Notes: generated by a model from the letters alone, not told the origin. A DNA stretch of 64,000 nucleotides from Streptococcus australis ATCC 700641 (GCF_000186465.1 NZ_GL636091.1:1955849-2019848), one strand, 5' to 3'. Counted from the stretch's first letter, positions 47,634 through 56,132 are shown. Made by a program: numbers and translations.

Positions 47634-48740
47634 TTAATTCTTTTTCAAATAATCGATGGCATTCTGCAAGGTTTTGACAGGGACAATTTTCATCTTGGTT
47701 TTAATTTTCTTAGCTGTTTCTACTGCTTCGTCGTAGTTGCTCTTGGCATTCGGATTGTTCTTTTTGACTTCTTCTGTCACCGGATTATCAGGAGCAAAGA
47801 AGATTTCAGCACCAGCGCGATCTGCTGCTACGACTTTTTTATCCACTCCACCGATATCTCCGACAGTCCCATCATGGTTAATAGTCCCTGTCCCCGCGAT
47901 GTGGCGTCCCTGACGAAGGTCTGGATCCGCTACTTGGGTATAGATGGACAAACTAAACATCATCCCGGCACTTGGACCACCGATGCCAGCTGTCGCAAAC
48001 TCAATCGGCACGTCACTCTTCACTTCTGTCCGGTCAATCAAGCTAATCCCAATCCCATTCTTGCCATTGACCAACTTAATAATCTTTCCTTCAGCTGTCT
48101 TGGTCTGACCATCTTCTGTGTAGGTCACTGAGACCTTGTCTCCGATTTTTTGGGAACCAACATACTCGATGAGCTCTTTTGAGCTCTTGAAGGTTTTGTC
48201 ATTCACAGCCGTAACCGTGTCCGCAATATTTAGAACGCCTTTAAAGGTAGAGTCTTCTGCCACTTGCATGACATAAACACCTAAGAATTCCATCTCTGTC
48301 TCTTTTCCAGCAGTTTTTAATCCTTGGTATTTGGCAGTATTTTGAGAGGTCTCCATATAAAATTGATTGATCCGGAAAAATTCCTCACTGGAACTGCCAC
48401 CTGTCATTTCTTTTTCAGAGTGGATATCTGTAAAAGGAGTCACCCAGGCATAGACTATATCCGAGAAGGTCGCTTGCTTGACGGCAACAGTGACAAAATC
48501 ATACGAACCGGGTGCTTCATCATTTTTCTGGTTGACGCGCATCACTTGGCGAATATCTTCTGAACTCCCGGGCATTTCCAGATAGTAGGGCAGGGGAACA
48601 AAGAAAGCTAGCAAGGCCAAAATCAGAAGCAAGGTCCCAATAAGGGGCCAGCGATAGGTCCTCCACACACTATCTTTTTTTCGTACAGGTTCAAATGGGC
48701 TTTCTGGTAGCTGAGCCCTTTGTTTCTCAAATTCTTTCAT
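47634..48740 (-). CDS. sepM: PDZ/Lon-type membrane serine protease (SepM-like)
   Basis: A 368-residue protease of the YlbL/SepM family. An N-terminal membrane helix (~31-52), a PDZ domain (~150-235, VAEDSTFKGVLNIADTVTAV), and a C-terminal Lon (S16) domain with the catalytic Ser in GGPSAGMMFSL (~257) and the Lys in VDKKVVAADRAG (~305). In S. mutans SepM trims the competence peptide outside the cell. It starts 5 bases after coaD. Confidence 0.92.
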   Translation of the reverse strand: MKEFEKQRAQLPESPFEPVRKKDSVWRTYRWPLIGTLLLILALLAFFVPLPYYLEMPGSSEDIRQVMRVNQKNDEAPGSYDFVTVAVKQATFSDIVYAWVTPFTDIHSEKEMTGGSSSEEFFRINQFYMETSQNTAKYQGLKTAGKETEMEFLGVYVMQVAEDSTFKGVLNIADTVTAVNDKTFKSSKELIEYVGSQKIGDKVSVTYTEDGQTKTAEGKIIKLVNGKNGIGISLIDRTEVKSDVPIEFATAGIGGPSAGMMFSLSIYTQVADPDLRQGRHIAGTGTINHDGTVGDIGGVDKKVVAADRAGAEIFFAPDNPVTEEVKKNNPNAKSNYDEAVETAKKIKTKMKIVPVKTLQNAIDYLKKN

Positions 48741-48745
48741 TCCTT

Positions 48746-49219
48746 TTATTTCATCTCCTTTATAACACTCTCTGGAACATAGGCACTGACATCTTGCTGG
48801 AAGGTCAGTAACTCACGAATTCTCGTCGAGCTCAAGGCCTGGTACTGGGGCTGGGCACAGAGATAGATGGTCTCAAGCTCTGGAGCCAGCTGGTGATTGA
48901 AGTAGTCCATGTTGCTTTCATAGAGGAAGTCCTGGCCATTGCGCAAACCGCGAACCAAGCTCGTCACCCCATACCGTCTAGCCACTTCTACAGCCAACTC
49001 TGCCTCCGAAGTGATGACTCTTACATTGGACAAATGAGCCACTGCCTCTGTCACCATGGCTTCCCTTTGCTCAATGGTAAAATAGCCCTTCTTCTCATGA
49101 TTAAAGAAGATGCCTATATACAAGCAATCAAACAAGCGACTAGCTCGCTCTATCAAATCCAAGTGTCCCAAGGTCATTGGGTCAAATGAACCTGTAAATA
49201 ATCCGATTTTATCTGACAT
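48746..49219 (-). CDS. coaD: Phosphopantetheine adenylyltransferase
   Basis: The penultimate step of coenzyme A synthesis. The HxGH-type motif is in TGSFDPMTLGHLDLIERA (~9-26), the ISSTRIRE-like block is LSSTRIRELL near residue 137. The 157 residues are standard. It overlaps rsmD by 11 bases and precedes sepM, a conserved streptococcal trio. Confidence 0.96.
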   Translation of the reverse strand: MSDKIGLFTGSFDPMTLGHLDLIERASRLFDCLYIGIFFNHEKKGYFTIEQREAMVTEAVAHLSNVRVITSEAELAVEVARRYGVTSLVRGLRNGQDFLYESNMDYFNHQLAPELETIYLCAQPQYQALSSTRIRELLTFQQDVSAYVPESVIKEMK

Positions 49220-49748
49220 AAACCGTCACCTTACTAATTCCGTAGATTTTTTCTTTCCAGATTCCTAGACAAGCAATCTCCTCAGGCAAGTCCACTGCCT
49301 TGTCTGTCTCACAGACGACCATGACCTCTTCTCCCAGCAAGTCTCGTTCAGCCAGAGCCTCAATATCGGCTACGATCTGCTCCTTGGCATAGGGAGGATC
49401 TAAGAAGACAAGGTCAAAAGTCCCCTGCAATTGACTGAGAGCTTGGTGAGCCTCCATCTTCAGCAATTGAAACTTGTGGCTTTCCTTGGTCATTTGGATA
49501 TTGCTAGCAATAATCCCTTGGGCTCTGCGGTCTTTCTCAACCAAGACAGCCTGCTCCATCCCCCTCGATACCGCTTCGATGGACAAGCCACCTGAGCCAG
49601 CATATAAATCCAAGACCCGCCCCCCATCAAAATAAGGACCGATCATATTAAACATCGCCCCTCTCACCTTATCTGAAGTGGGCCTCGTTGTCTTTCCTTC
49701 GAGCGTCTTAAGAGGACGCCCTCCATAGGTACCTGATACAATCTTCAT
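49209..49748 (-). CDS. rsmD: 16S rRNA guanine-N2 methyltransferase RsmD
   Basis: Methylates G966 of 16S rRNA. The SAM-binding VLDLYAGSGGLSIEAVSRG is near residue 45 and the catalytic FLDPPYA near 115. I chose ATG 49748 (MKIVSGTYGGRPLKT); upstream starts would add 31 residues not in the family and cross the promoter. There is no Shine-Dalgarno; TATAAT lies 7 bases before the ATG, so the mRNA is probably leaderless. It is first in rsmD-coaD-sepM. Confidence 0.93.
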   Translation of the reverse strand: MKIVSGTYGGRPLKTLEGKTTRPTSDKVRGAMFNMIGPYFDGGRVLDLYAGSGGLSIEAVSRGMEQAVLVEKDRRAQGIIASNIQMTKESHKFQLLKMEAHQALSQLQGTFDLVFLDPPYAKEQIVADIEALAERDLLGEEVMVVCETDKAVDLPEEIACLGIWKEKIYGISKVTVYVR

Positions 49749-49755
49749 AGAGATT

Positions 49756-49785
49756 ATTATATCAAAATTTGGATAAAAGATACAA
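49756..49785 (-). promoter_or_regulatory. rsmD promoter placed for a leaderless mRNA
   Basis: On the minus strand TTGTAT (49780-49785), 18-base spacer, TATAAT (49756-49761), then AATCTCT and the ATG. +1 is expected at the start codon. Confidence 0.6.
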
Positions 49786-49864
49786 AAACACCCATCCTCC
49801 CCAATCTGAGAGCTGCTGAACCAAATCCCTTTCGCTGTCAAAGAAAAATCCTCTCACTTTTCTC

Positions 49865-49893
49865 TTGAAGTCCGAATTTATTTTTGTTATACT
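49865..49893 (+). promoter_or_regulatory. Promoter of hdiR-umuC operon
   Basis: TTGAAG (49865-49870), 17-base spacer, TATACT (49888-49893). The operator palindrome starts two bases downstream. Confidence 0.8.
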
Positions 49894-49894
49894 A

Positions 49895-49919
49895 TATGTA
49901 ACTTTTAAAACGTTACATA
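49895..49919. promoter_or_regulatory. Probable HdiR operator
   Basis: TATGTAAC and GTTACATA are inverted repeats around TTTTAAAAC, at the transcription start of the operon. Position suggests autoregulation by the repressor encoded directly downstream. Confidence 0.65.
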
Positions 49920-49930
49920 GGAGAATGCAA

Positions 49931-50608
49931 ATGTTTGATGCAAAAAAATTAAAAGACCGGCGACTTGAGCTCGGCCTAACCCAAGCCCAGGTCTATGAAT
50001 CCTTAGAGATTAGTCGCAAGACCTACTCTAGTTGGGAGAATGGCTTAGCAGAGCCACACGATAAAAACCTCAGGAGGTTGGCCAAGCACCTCTCCGTTAA
50101 AGAGGACTACTTTGTCGACAAGAGCTCAGCGCTTTTCACCTACCCTTTACTAACTCCGCCCCATCAGAAAAAGGTCGATCTCTTGGCCAGTCAACTCTTA
50201 GCAGAGCAAGAAAAGGTGGTCTCTTTGATCCCTTACCGTGTCCTCTCTATCGACTTGGCAGCTGGACATGGTCATACCTTTTATGACAATGAGACCGACT
50301 ACGAGACCGTTTATTTTGACCAAGAGATCCAACACGACTTTGCCTCTTGGGTTTCTGGAGATTCTATGGAACCAAGCTATCCAAACGGTTCCGTTGCCTT
50401 GATGAAACAGACCGGATTTGACTATGATGGAGCGGTCTACGCCCTCATGTGGAATGGAAAGACCTATATCAAAAAAGTCTATCGAGAAGAGGAGGGCCTC
50501 CGTCTAGAGTCCATCAACCCAGCCTATGATGACCTTTTTGCACCCTACGAAGATGAACCAAAAATCGTCGGCATCGTGGTCGGCCACTTCCTCCCTCTGG
50601 AGGTCTAA
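49931..50608 (+). CDS. hdiR: HdiR/LexA-like self-cleaving SOS repressor
   Basis: A 225-residue regulator. N-terminal XRE HTH (RRLELGLTQAQVYESLEISR), C-terminal S24 peptidase. Cleavage is expected at Ala-Gly in LAAGHGHTF (~118); the catalytic Ser is in SGDSMEPSYP (~143) and Lys in WNGKTYIKKV (~182). This is the design of lactococcal HdiR, which controls a umuC-like polymerase after DNA damage. I chose ATG 49931, with GGAG 7 bases upstream; 49925 is too close to it and a longer TTG frame begins inside the promoter. Confidence 0.88.
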   Translation: MFDAKKLKDRRLELGLTQAQVYESLEISRKTYSSWENGLAEPHDKNLRRLAKHLSVKEDYFVDKSSALFTYPLLTPPHQKKVDLLASQLLAEQEKVVSLIPYRVLSIDLAAGHGHTFYDNETDYETVYFDQEIQHDFASWVSGDSMEPSYPNGSVALMKQTGFDYDGAVYALMWNGKTYIKKVYREEEGLRLESINPAYDDLFAPYEDEPKIVGIVVGHFLPLEV

Positions 50609-50610
50609 AC

Positions 50611-52023
50611 ATGCTTTTTGATTATTCACGTGAGCCTCGGTCTGACATTGCTTTTGTGGATATGAAAAGTTTCTATGCCAGTTGTGAATGCGTCCGTCTC
50701 GGCCTCAATCCCTTGACGACCTCTCTTTGTGTTATGAGTCGGAGCGACAATTCTGCTGGCCTCATCTTAGCCAGTTCCCCCGTTTTCAAGCAGGTCTTTG
50801 GGAAGAAAAATGTCGGACGTAGCTACGATCTGCCCTTTGATCTCAAGACGAGGAAATTCAATTACTACCTGGCCCGTAAGCAAGGTCTACCTACAGATCC
50901 AGCCTTTGTCCACTATATCGAAAGTTGGGCTAAGCGCACTTTTATCGTGCCCCCTCGCATGAATGCCTATATCCAGGTCAACATGGAAATCCAGCAAGTC
51001 TTTCAAGAATTTGCTGCTCCAGATGACATCTATCCCTATTCCATCGATGAGGGTTTTATCGATTTGAGTAGCTCTCTCAACTACTTTATTCCCGATCCTC
51101 AGCTAGACCGACGCTCCAAGCTGGATCTTCTTTCTGCTCGGATCCAAAAGCGCATTTGGCAGAAAACTGGGATCTATGCTACTGTCGGGATGAGCAATGC
51201 CAATCCGCTCCTGGCCAAACTGGCTCTGGACAATGAAGCCAAGCACCAGAAAACCATGCGGGCTAACTGGTCTTACGAAGACGTCCCCAATCGAGTCTGG
51301 CAGATAAAAAAACTGACCGATTTCTGGGGGATCGGCCATCGAACAGAAAAACGCCTGAACAAACTAGGCATTCACTCCATCTATGAACTGGCCCAGGCCA
51401 ATCCAGACCAGCTCAAAAAAGAATTCGGAGTCATGGGCGTCCAGCTCTGGTTTCATGCCCATGGGATCGATGAAAGCAATGTCCATCGCCCCTATCGTCC
51501 AAAGTTTCACGGTCTAGGAAATTCGCAAATCCTTCCCCGTGACTACCACCGCCAAAGTGATATTGAATTAGTCTTTCGGGAGATGGCTGAGCAGGTCGCT
51601 ATCCGCTTGCGTCGGGAAAAGAAAAAGACCCAACTGGTCTCCATCCACGCTAGCTATTCCAAACAAGAACAGCTCCCCTCCATCCACTGCCAGCGAAAGA
51701 TTGATCCGACAAACTCTACAGCTCAATTAGCCAAGGAAGTCATCCAGCTCTTTCGTTCCCACTACCAGGGAGGAGCCATCCGGCAGATTGGAGTCTTTTA
51801 TGGGAATCTCATAGAGGAGAGCTTCCAGCTGATCTCCCTATTTGATGACCCTGGACAAACCCAAAAAGAAGAGGCCCTCCAAGAGACCATTGACCACATC
51901 CGTGACCGATTTGGATTTGCTTCTCTACAGAAGGGATCTGCCCTATTAGAAAATTCGCGCGCTCTGGCTCGAAGCAAACTGACCGGAGGCCACTCAGCAG
52001 GAGGTTTAGATGGCTTAGCATGA
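50611..52023 (+). CDS. Y-family translesion DNA polymerase (UmuC-like)
   Basis: A 470-residue UmuC/ImpB-type polymerase for error-prone lesion bypass. The catalytic carboxylates are in FVDMKSFYASCE (~18) and YPYSIDEGFIDLS (~143). A helix-hairpin-helix thumb follows (WGIGHRTEKRLNKLGI ~240), then the little-finger domain. It starts two bases after hdiR and overlaps the YolD-like gene by 4, so the whole operon is damage-controlled. No separate UmuD is present; this is usual in Gram-positives. Confidence 0.92.
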   Translation: MLFDYSREPRSDIAFVDMKSFYASCECVRLGLNPLTTSLCVMSRSDNSAGLILASSPVFKQVFGKKNVGRSYDLPFDLKTRKFNYYLARKQGLPTDPAFVHYIESWAKRTFIVPPRMNAYIQVNMEIQQVFQEFAAPDDIYPYSIDEGFIDLSSSLNYFIPDPQLDRRSKLDLLSARIQKRIWQKTGIYATVGMSNANPLLAKLALDNEAKHQKTMRANWSYEDVPNRVWQIKKLTDFWGIGHRTEKRLNKLGIHSIYELAQANPDQLKKEFGVMGVQLWFHAHGIDESNVHRPYRPKFHGLGNSQILPRDYHRQSDIELVFREMAEQVAIRLRREKKKTQLVSIHASYSKQEQLPSIHCQRKIDPTNSTAQLAKEVIQLFRSHYQGGAIRQIGVFYGNLIEESFQLISLFDDPGQTQKEEALQETIDHIRDRFGFASLQKGSALLENSRALARSKLTGGHSAGGLDGLA

Positions 52024-52391
52024 TTGATCGTTCTTATCTCCCCTATCAGTCGGCACGCGACTTCCAAGACCGGGGCATGGCCAAGTGGGCTGGCTTCTTC
52101 CTCTCTGAGCATTCTACGGCCTTACAAACAAAGCACCTCTCCCTAGAAGAGCTTCGCCTCCTCTCAAACCAAGAAATCCGTCACCTCCTCGAGCAGGCTT
52201 ACCAGCAAGAGACCACCCTCTCCCTCTCTACCCTCCAAGACAATCAAGTCGCCGTCTACTACGGCCAGGTCTATACCTTAAGCTCCTCTGAAGTCCTCAT
52301 TAAAAATGACCAGCACTACCACTCTCTCCTTCTTTCGACTATTTTTTCTATTGAACCAGGAGATTCTAGCTATGAAACCAGCCCTGAATAA
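52020..52391 (+). CDS. YolD-like protein of the SOS operon
   Basis: A 123-residue protein. The motif DRGMAKWAGFFLSEHSTAL (residues ~18-36) fits the YolD-like family, small proteins that accompany Y-family polymerases in Firmicutes and may act as UmuD analogues. The start overlaps the polymerase stop by 4 bases and the end overlaps the next gene by 20. The exact function is unknown. Confidence 0.75.
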   Translation: MIDRSYLPYQSARDFQDRGMAKWAGFFLSEHSTALQTKHLSLEELRLLSNQEIRHLLEQAYQQETTLSLSTLQDNQVAVYYGQVYTLSSSEVLIKNDQHYHSLLLSTIFSIEPGDSSYETSPE

Positions 52392-52677
52392 ACACGAACT
52401 CCAATTCGATTATTTTTCAGACAATTACCAGCAGTTCGAGCACGATTTTTACCGATTGGCAACGACTGCGACCCCCTTGGTCTTTTTAGAAGATGACCTG
52501 CTCCGTTCCATGTCGACAGGTCAGCGAAACTATTTCAGACTCCACCACACCCAGAGTCGTGATCATCGTGACCACTACTTTCACTTTCGCGTCTCCACCC
52601 ATCCCAAATCCCCACTGACACGGATTTATACCTACCTAGGGCACAGTCCCACCACAGAATACAAAGCAACCTCCTAG
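52372..52677 (+). CDS. Small conserved protein at end of SOS operon (possibly DUF5960)
   Basis: A 101-residue protein, from the ATG at 52372 (MKPALNKHELQFDYFSD), with GGAG upstream inside the preceding gene. It is rich in aromatic and His residues (DYQQFEHDFYRLA type pattern; RDHRDHYFHFRVSTHP) with no membrane segment. It may be the streptococcal DUF5960 family, but I am not sure. Its place at the end of hdiR-umuC-yolD suggests a damage-inducible role. Its stop codon lies within the terminator stem. Confidence 0.65.
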   Translation: MKPALNKHELQFDYFSDNYQQFEHDFYRLATTATPLVFLEDDLLRSMSTGQRNYFRLHHTQSRDHRDHYFHFRVSTHPKSPLTRIYTYLGHSPTTEYKATS

Positions 52678-52696
52678 AAAACTAGGAGGTTGTTTT
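52668..52696 (+). terminator. SOS operon terminator
   Basis: AACCTCCTAG, loop AAAA, CTAGGAGGTT followed by TGTTTT. The left arm contains the stop codon of the last operon gene. Confidence 0.85.
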
Positions 52697-52697
52697 A

Positions 52698-52838
52698 TCA
52701 TGTTGATGAAGAGGATTTCGCAATCCAACCAATCGCGTCTGCAGGAGGATTGTCCACATCGATCCAGATGAAGTCAATGCCGATTTCACTGTTTTTTAAT
52801 TTGACTTTATTCTTTAATTGCTTCTTCCAACCTATTTC
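52698..52838 (-). pseudogene. Possible remnant of a coding sequence (~46 codons)
   Basis: An open minus-strand frame without a usable start codon reads VSEIGWKKQLKNKVKL, then EIGIDFIWIDVDNPPADAIG and ends at TGA (52698-52700). Its composition looks protein-like rather than random, and it could be the C-terminal fragment of a lost gene. I cannot identify a parent. It lies beneath the promoter of the NUDIX gene. Confidence 0.3.
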
Positions 52839-52864
52839 TGATACAATGAAAGAGGAGGTAAATC

Positions 52865-53302
52865 ATGTCAAAAAAAATTATTCACGTTGTTGCAGCTGCC
52901 ATTGAAAAAGATGGGAAAATCTTTTGTGCTCAAAGACCTGAAGGAAAAAGCTTGGGAGGTTTTTGGGAATTTCCTGGTGGAAAATTAGAGGCAGGAGAAT
53001 CCCCTGAACAAGCGCTCATTCGTGAAATACAGGAAGAATTAAATTCTGAAATTGAAATTATCTCCTTTGTGAATGAAGCCTCCTATGATTATGATTTCGG
53101 GACTGTCGTTATGAAAACCTATCACGCCAAGTTACTCTCAGGAAACCTAGAGTTGTTAGAACACCAAAATTCTACTTGGCTAGCACCACATGAATTAAAA
53201 TTGCTTAACTGGGCACCTGTCGATCGTCCAGCTGTAGAATTATTAACAAAAAATAAGAGGTATACCTCTTATTTTTTGTTAAATAATCATAAAGTGTTGT
53301 AG
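52865..53302 (+). CDS. MutT-like NUDIX hydrolase (8-oxo-dGTP type)
   Basis: A 145-residue NUDIX protein. The box is GGKLEAGESPEQALIREIQE with EEL following (residues ~38-60), preceded by GGFWEFPGGK, as in MutT and CTP pyrophosphohydrolases. It probably cleans oxidised nucleotides. GAGGAGGTAAATC precedes the ATG, with TTGCTT/TACAAT upstream. The last 20 residues (from LTKNKRYTSYFLL) are encoded by the terminator palindrome and overlap the helicase gene by 98 bases; family members often end near residue 130. Confidence 0.88.
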   Translation: MSKKIIHVVAAAIEKDGKIFCAQRPEGKSLGGFWEFPGGKLEAGESPEQALIREIQEELNSEIEIISFVNEASYDYDFGTVVMKTYHAKLLSGNLELLEHQNSTWLAPHELKLLNWAPVDRPAVELLTKNKRYTSYFLLNNHKVL

Positions 53303-56132
53303 GAACTTCATTGATCAGTTCAAAATTCATGATCACTACAGGAGTTTTATCATCAGGCATTGTAGTTTCAAGAGCACTATTCTCAATATAACGAACCGGC
53401 CCAAGATAATAAAAATCATATCCTTCACCATCTTCTTTTTTTATAAACAGGTGAAGGGTCAATCCAGTATCATTAGATTGCATAATCTCGACTACTTCCT
53501 TTGACTTGAAACTCATATTGCTCCGCGAATACCAGTGAAAGACTTTGTTTGATAAAAAGCCATCTTGATACTGAGTTGTTTCAGCAATATCATCCTCTTT
53601 GTGATAAGTGACAAAAATCGGACAAGTTCCATGTTTAATCGTATAACCATAAACAGTCGAGCTCTCATCCTTATCCCAGTTGAGTAGTCTCACAGCGTCT
53701 TTACGAGAATATTTCTCCCCGATCGTCAAAGGTTTCTGTGGATACTTTTCAGAACGGTAAAGACCCGTCTGAATGATATCTAATATAAAATCTTTATACT
53801 CCACTGTCAGAAATTGAGCAAAATATGGTGAAAGTTGATAAATATTATTCTTGATAGCCAAAGCTGATACACCATACTTTTCCTGATCTCTTTTAACAAA
53901 AAAGCTATAGGTCAAGACATTCTCAATAGACTTCAATAACTCATTAGAAGCCTCTAGTTTTTCATCTTTTAGGAATTTTTCAAAATCCGAACGCGAAATC
54001 TTTTCTTTTTCCAGCAAGATTTTTAAAAGATAAAGATCTGCTTTCCTCTTTCCATTTGATAACTCTTTACAAAGAAAAATTAGAAATCCATTTAACTCAG
54101 GAATTTTAACAAATGAATCATCCTTGTCATAATATTCTATAACTTCTCCATAATGTTTAAATCTATCAAAAAAGATATATGGATCCAAAGTATCTAATTT
54201 CCAAAAATCACTTAATTTTGGAATACGACCTGTCCGGTTCTTCGTCTCCATGTATGCTTCTTTTAACAAAACTTTTTTTGATAAATTAGTATTAGTGATG
54301 GACTTAAAGATTTGTTCCTTAGCTACTTCTTCAAAGTTGATGGTCGTCAATCCTTTTAGAATGTTTGGTTCTCGAAGCTCTCGACGATAATTATCTTTAT
54401 TCATCGATTTATCACCAAACAAAGCAATAGGAATTAGATAGTTATTCTTGTAATTTCCGATAAAATCGATAATGGTCACATATTCTTTACTCTCATGCTT
54501 CCGTAGTCCTCGACCTAACTGTTGCACAAAAACAATGCTCGATTGAGTATTCCGCAACATCACAACCTGATTGACCGATGGAATATCAATTCCTTCGTTA
54601 AAAATATCTACTGTTAGAATGTAGTCAAGTTCTCCCTTTTCTAGTTGGGCAACAACTTCATTCCGGGTCTCCATATTATCTTCACCTGTTAAGGCGCGAC
54701 AACGTTTCCCCTTTTGGTTTAGTTTGGATGCTAATTCATGGGCTTCTTGCTTAGAAGAACAGAACATCAAGCCCTTCACTTTCTCTCCACTCACTCCATA
54801 AAAATCAATCTTTTTAATAATATGCTTCACGCGCTCTTCGGATGTTAAGTTTGCAATCGTAGTTTTCTCATTGACTAACTGTCCTTCAACTTCGATGTCC
54901 TTCACTCCAAAATAAATGAAGGGACAAAGCATATCATTATCAAGGGCATCCTGTAGACGAATCTCATAAGCGATATTGTAGTCAAACAATTCGTAAATAT
55001 TCTGACCATCAGTCCGCTCTGGAGTAGCCGTCATCCCCAAAAAGAATTCTGGTTGAAAATGCGCCATCACTTTTTTATAAGAATCTGCACCAGCCTTATG
55101 AACCTCATCAATCAGAATATAGTCAAAAAAATCTCTTGAAAATAGATTTAAATGCTGTTCACGCGATAGGGTTTGAATAGTAGCAAAGACATATTTTTTA
55201 CCCGTCAAATCAGCCCCAGAGTGATAAATAAGACCTTCTTCATCAGAGAACTGCAAGACCTTTTTAAAATCTGTTAACGACTTCTGTAAAATCTGCTCTC
55301 GGTGAACAATGAAAAGCATTCTTTCTGGTTTAAACTGTTGAACATCAAAAGCTGATAGAAAGGTTTTTCCTGTCCCAGTGGCACTGATGACCAAAGCCTT
55401 CTTTTTCCCAGAATCACGAATCGCTTGCAAGCCTTTTAAAGCATCCTTTTGCATTTCATTAGGACTAATCGTTTCACTCTGATATTGAACAAGCTTCTCT
55501 TCGCGAATCTGATCCACTCGAATGACATTCTGACGTTTTCGTGCATAAGAAGCAATCTTTTCATCTGTCAAAAGAGCAGACTTCTCCCAAATCTTGTCAA
55601 ATTCAGCTTTAGTAGCTCGAATAAGTTCGCCATTATGGGTAGATGTCAATTTAATATTCCACTCATAATTGATTTTGAGAGCATTGTGAGTCAGATTCGA
55701 ACTTCCCGAAATCAATACCTGTCTTCCCTCATGCTCAAAAAGATAAAACTTGGCATGCATTTGCAAACTCTCTGGAGTCAAACGAACTTCTACATTCTCT
55801 AACTTGAGCAATTCTTGCATTGCAACTGGATCATTAAAATCAAGATAAGGAGAAATCAGAATTTTACCTTTGATTCCTTTATCCATCAGATCAGACAATT
55901 GCGACTTAATTAAGGCAATTCCAGACTGTGTAATAAAGGCCACTGATATGTAAAAGGCCTTGCACTTGCTCAACTCCTCTTGCAAATCTGTCAAAACATA
56001 CCGCTTCATTTCATGATCGTTGATCAGAATCTGAGGTGAATACCCACCCTCTTGATACTGGACATTATCCACAAATCCATATTTTAATGATTTAATAAGA
56101 GTGTCTTGAAATAAAGTTACGCCTTCTGGCAT
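53205..56132 (-). CDS. PLD-DEAD/DEAH helicase with DUF3427 domain
   Basis: A 975-residue multidomain protein. N-terminal phospholipase D-like domain with HAKFYLFEHEGRQVLISGSSNLT (HxK..N motif, ~125). SF2 helicase core: Walker A ISATGTGKTFLSAF (~250), DEVHKAG (~342), helicase C motif VQQLGRGLRKHES (~545). The C-terminal half is DUF3427. Such proteins are annotated as superfamily II helicases and occur in some defence regions. The gene is visibly AT-richer than its neighbours, hinting at transfer. It is antisense-overlapping with the NUDIX gene at its 3' end. Confidence 0.87.
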   Translation of the reverse strand: MPEGVTLFQDTLIKSLKYGFVDNVQYQEGGYSPQILINDHEMKRYVLTDLQEELSKCKAFYISVAFITQSGIALIKSQLSDLMDKGIKGKILISPYLDFNDPVAMQELLKLENVEVRLTPESLQMHAKFYLFEHEGRQVLISGSSNLTHNALKINYEWNIKLTSTHNGELIRATKAEFDKIWEKSALLTDEKIASYARKRQNVIRVDQIREEKLVQYQSETISPNEMQKDALKGLQAIRDSGKKKALVISATGTGKTFLSAFDVQQFKPERMLFIVHREQILQKSLTDFKKVLQFSDEEGLIYHSGADLTGKKYVFATIQTLSREQHLNLFSRDFFDYILIDEVHKAGADSYKKVMAHFQPEFFLGMTATPERTDGQNIYELFDYNIAYEIRLQDALDNDMLCPFIYFGVKDIEVEGQLVNEKTTIANLTSEERVKHIIKKIDFYGVSGEKVKGLMFCSSKQEAHELASKLNQKGKRCRALTGEDNMETRNEVVAQLEKGELDYILTVDIFNEGIDIPSVNQVVMLRNTQSSIVFVQQLGRGLRKHESKEYVTIIDFIGNYKNNYLIPIALFGDKSMNKDNYRRELREPNILKGLTTINFEEVAKEQIFKSITNTNLSKKVLLKEAYMETKNRTGRIPKLSDFWKLDTLDPYIFFDRFKHYGEVIEYYDKDDSFVKIPELNGFLIFLCKELSNGKRKADLYLLKILLEKEKISRSDFEKFLKDEKLEASNELLKSIENVLTYSFFVKRDQEKYGVSALAIKNNIYQLSPYFAQFLTVEYKDFILDIIQTGLYRSEKYPQKPLTIGEKYSRKDAVRLLNWDKDESSTVYGYTIKHGTCPIFVTYHKEDDIAETTQYQDGFLSNKVFHWYSRSNMSFKSKEVVEIMQSNDTGLTLHLFIKKEDGEGYDFYYLGPVRYIENSALETTMPDDKTPVVIMNFELINEVPTTLYDYLTKNKRYTSYFLLIILQLDDRQVPS
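53243..53282. terminator. 40-bp perfect palindrome, bidirectional terminator inside two CDS ends
   Basis: Each half reads TTAACAAAAAATAAGAGGTA; the halves are perfect reverse complements with no loop. AGAGGTATACCTCT forms the hairpin core and ATTTTTT follows on each strand. It is read as coding sequence by both the NUDIX and the helicase genes, giving both the peptide LTKNKRYTSYFLL. Confidence 0.9.

Noticed and set aside
47541..48131. 196-codon plus-strand frame opposite sepM
   Set aside because: Shadow of the Lon domain; starts within the terminator between sepM and ccdA.
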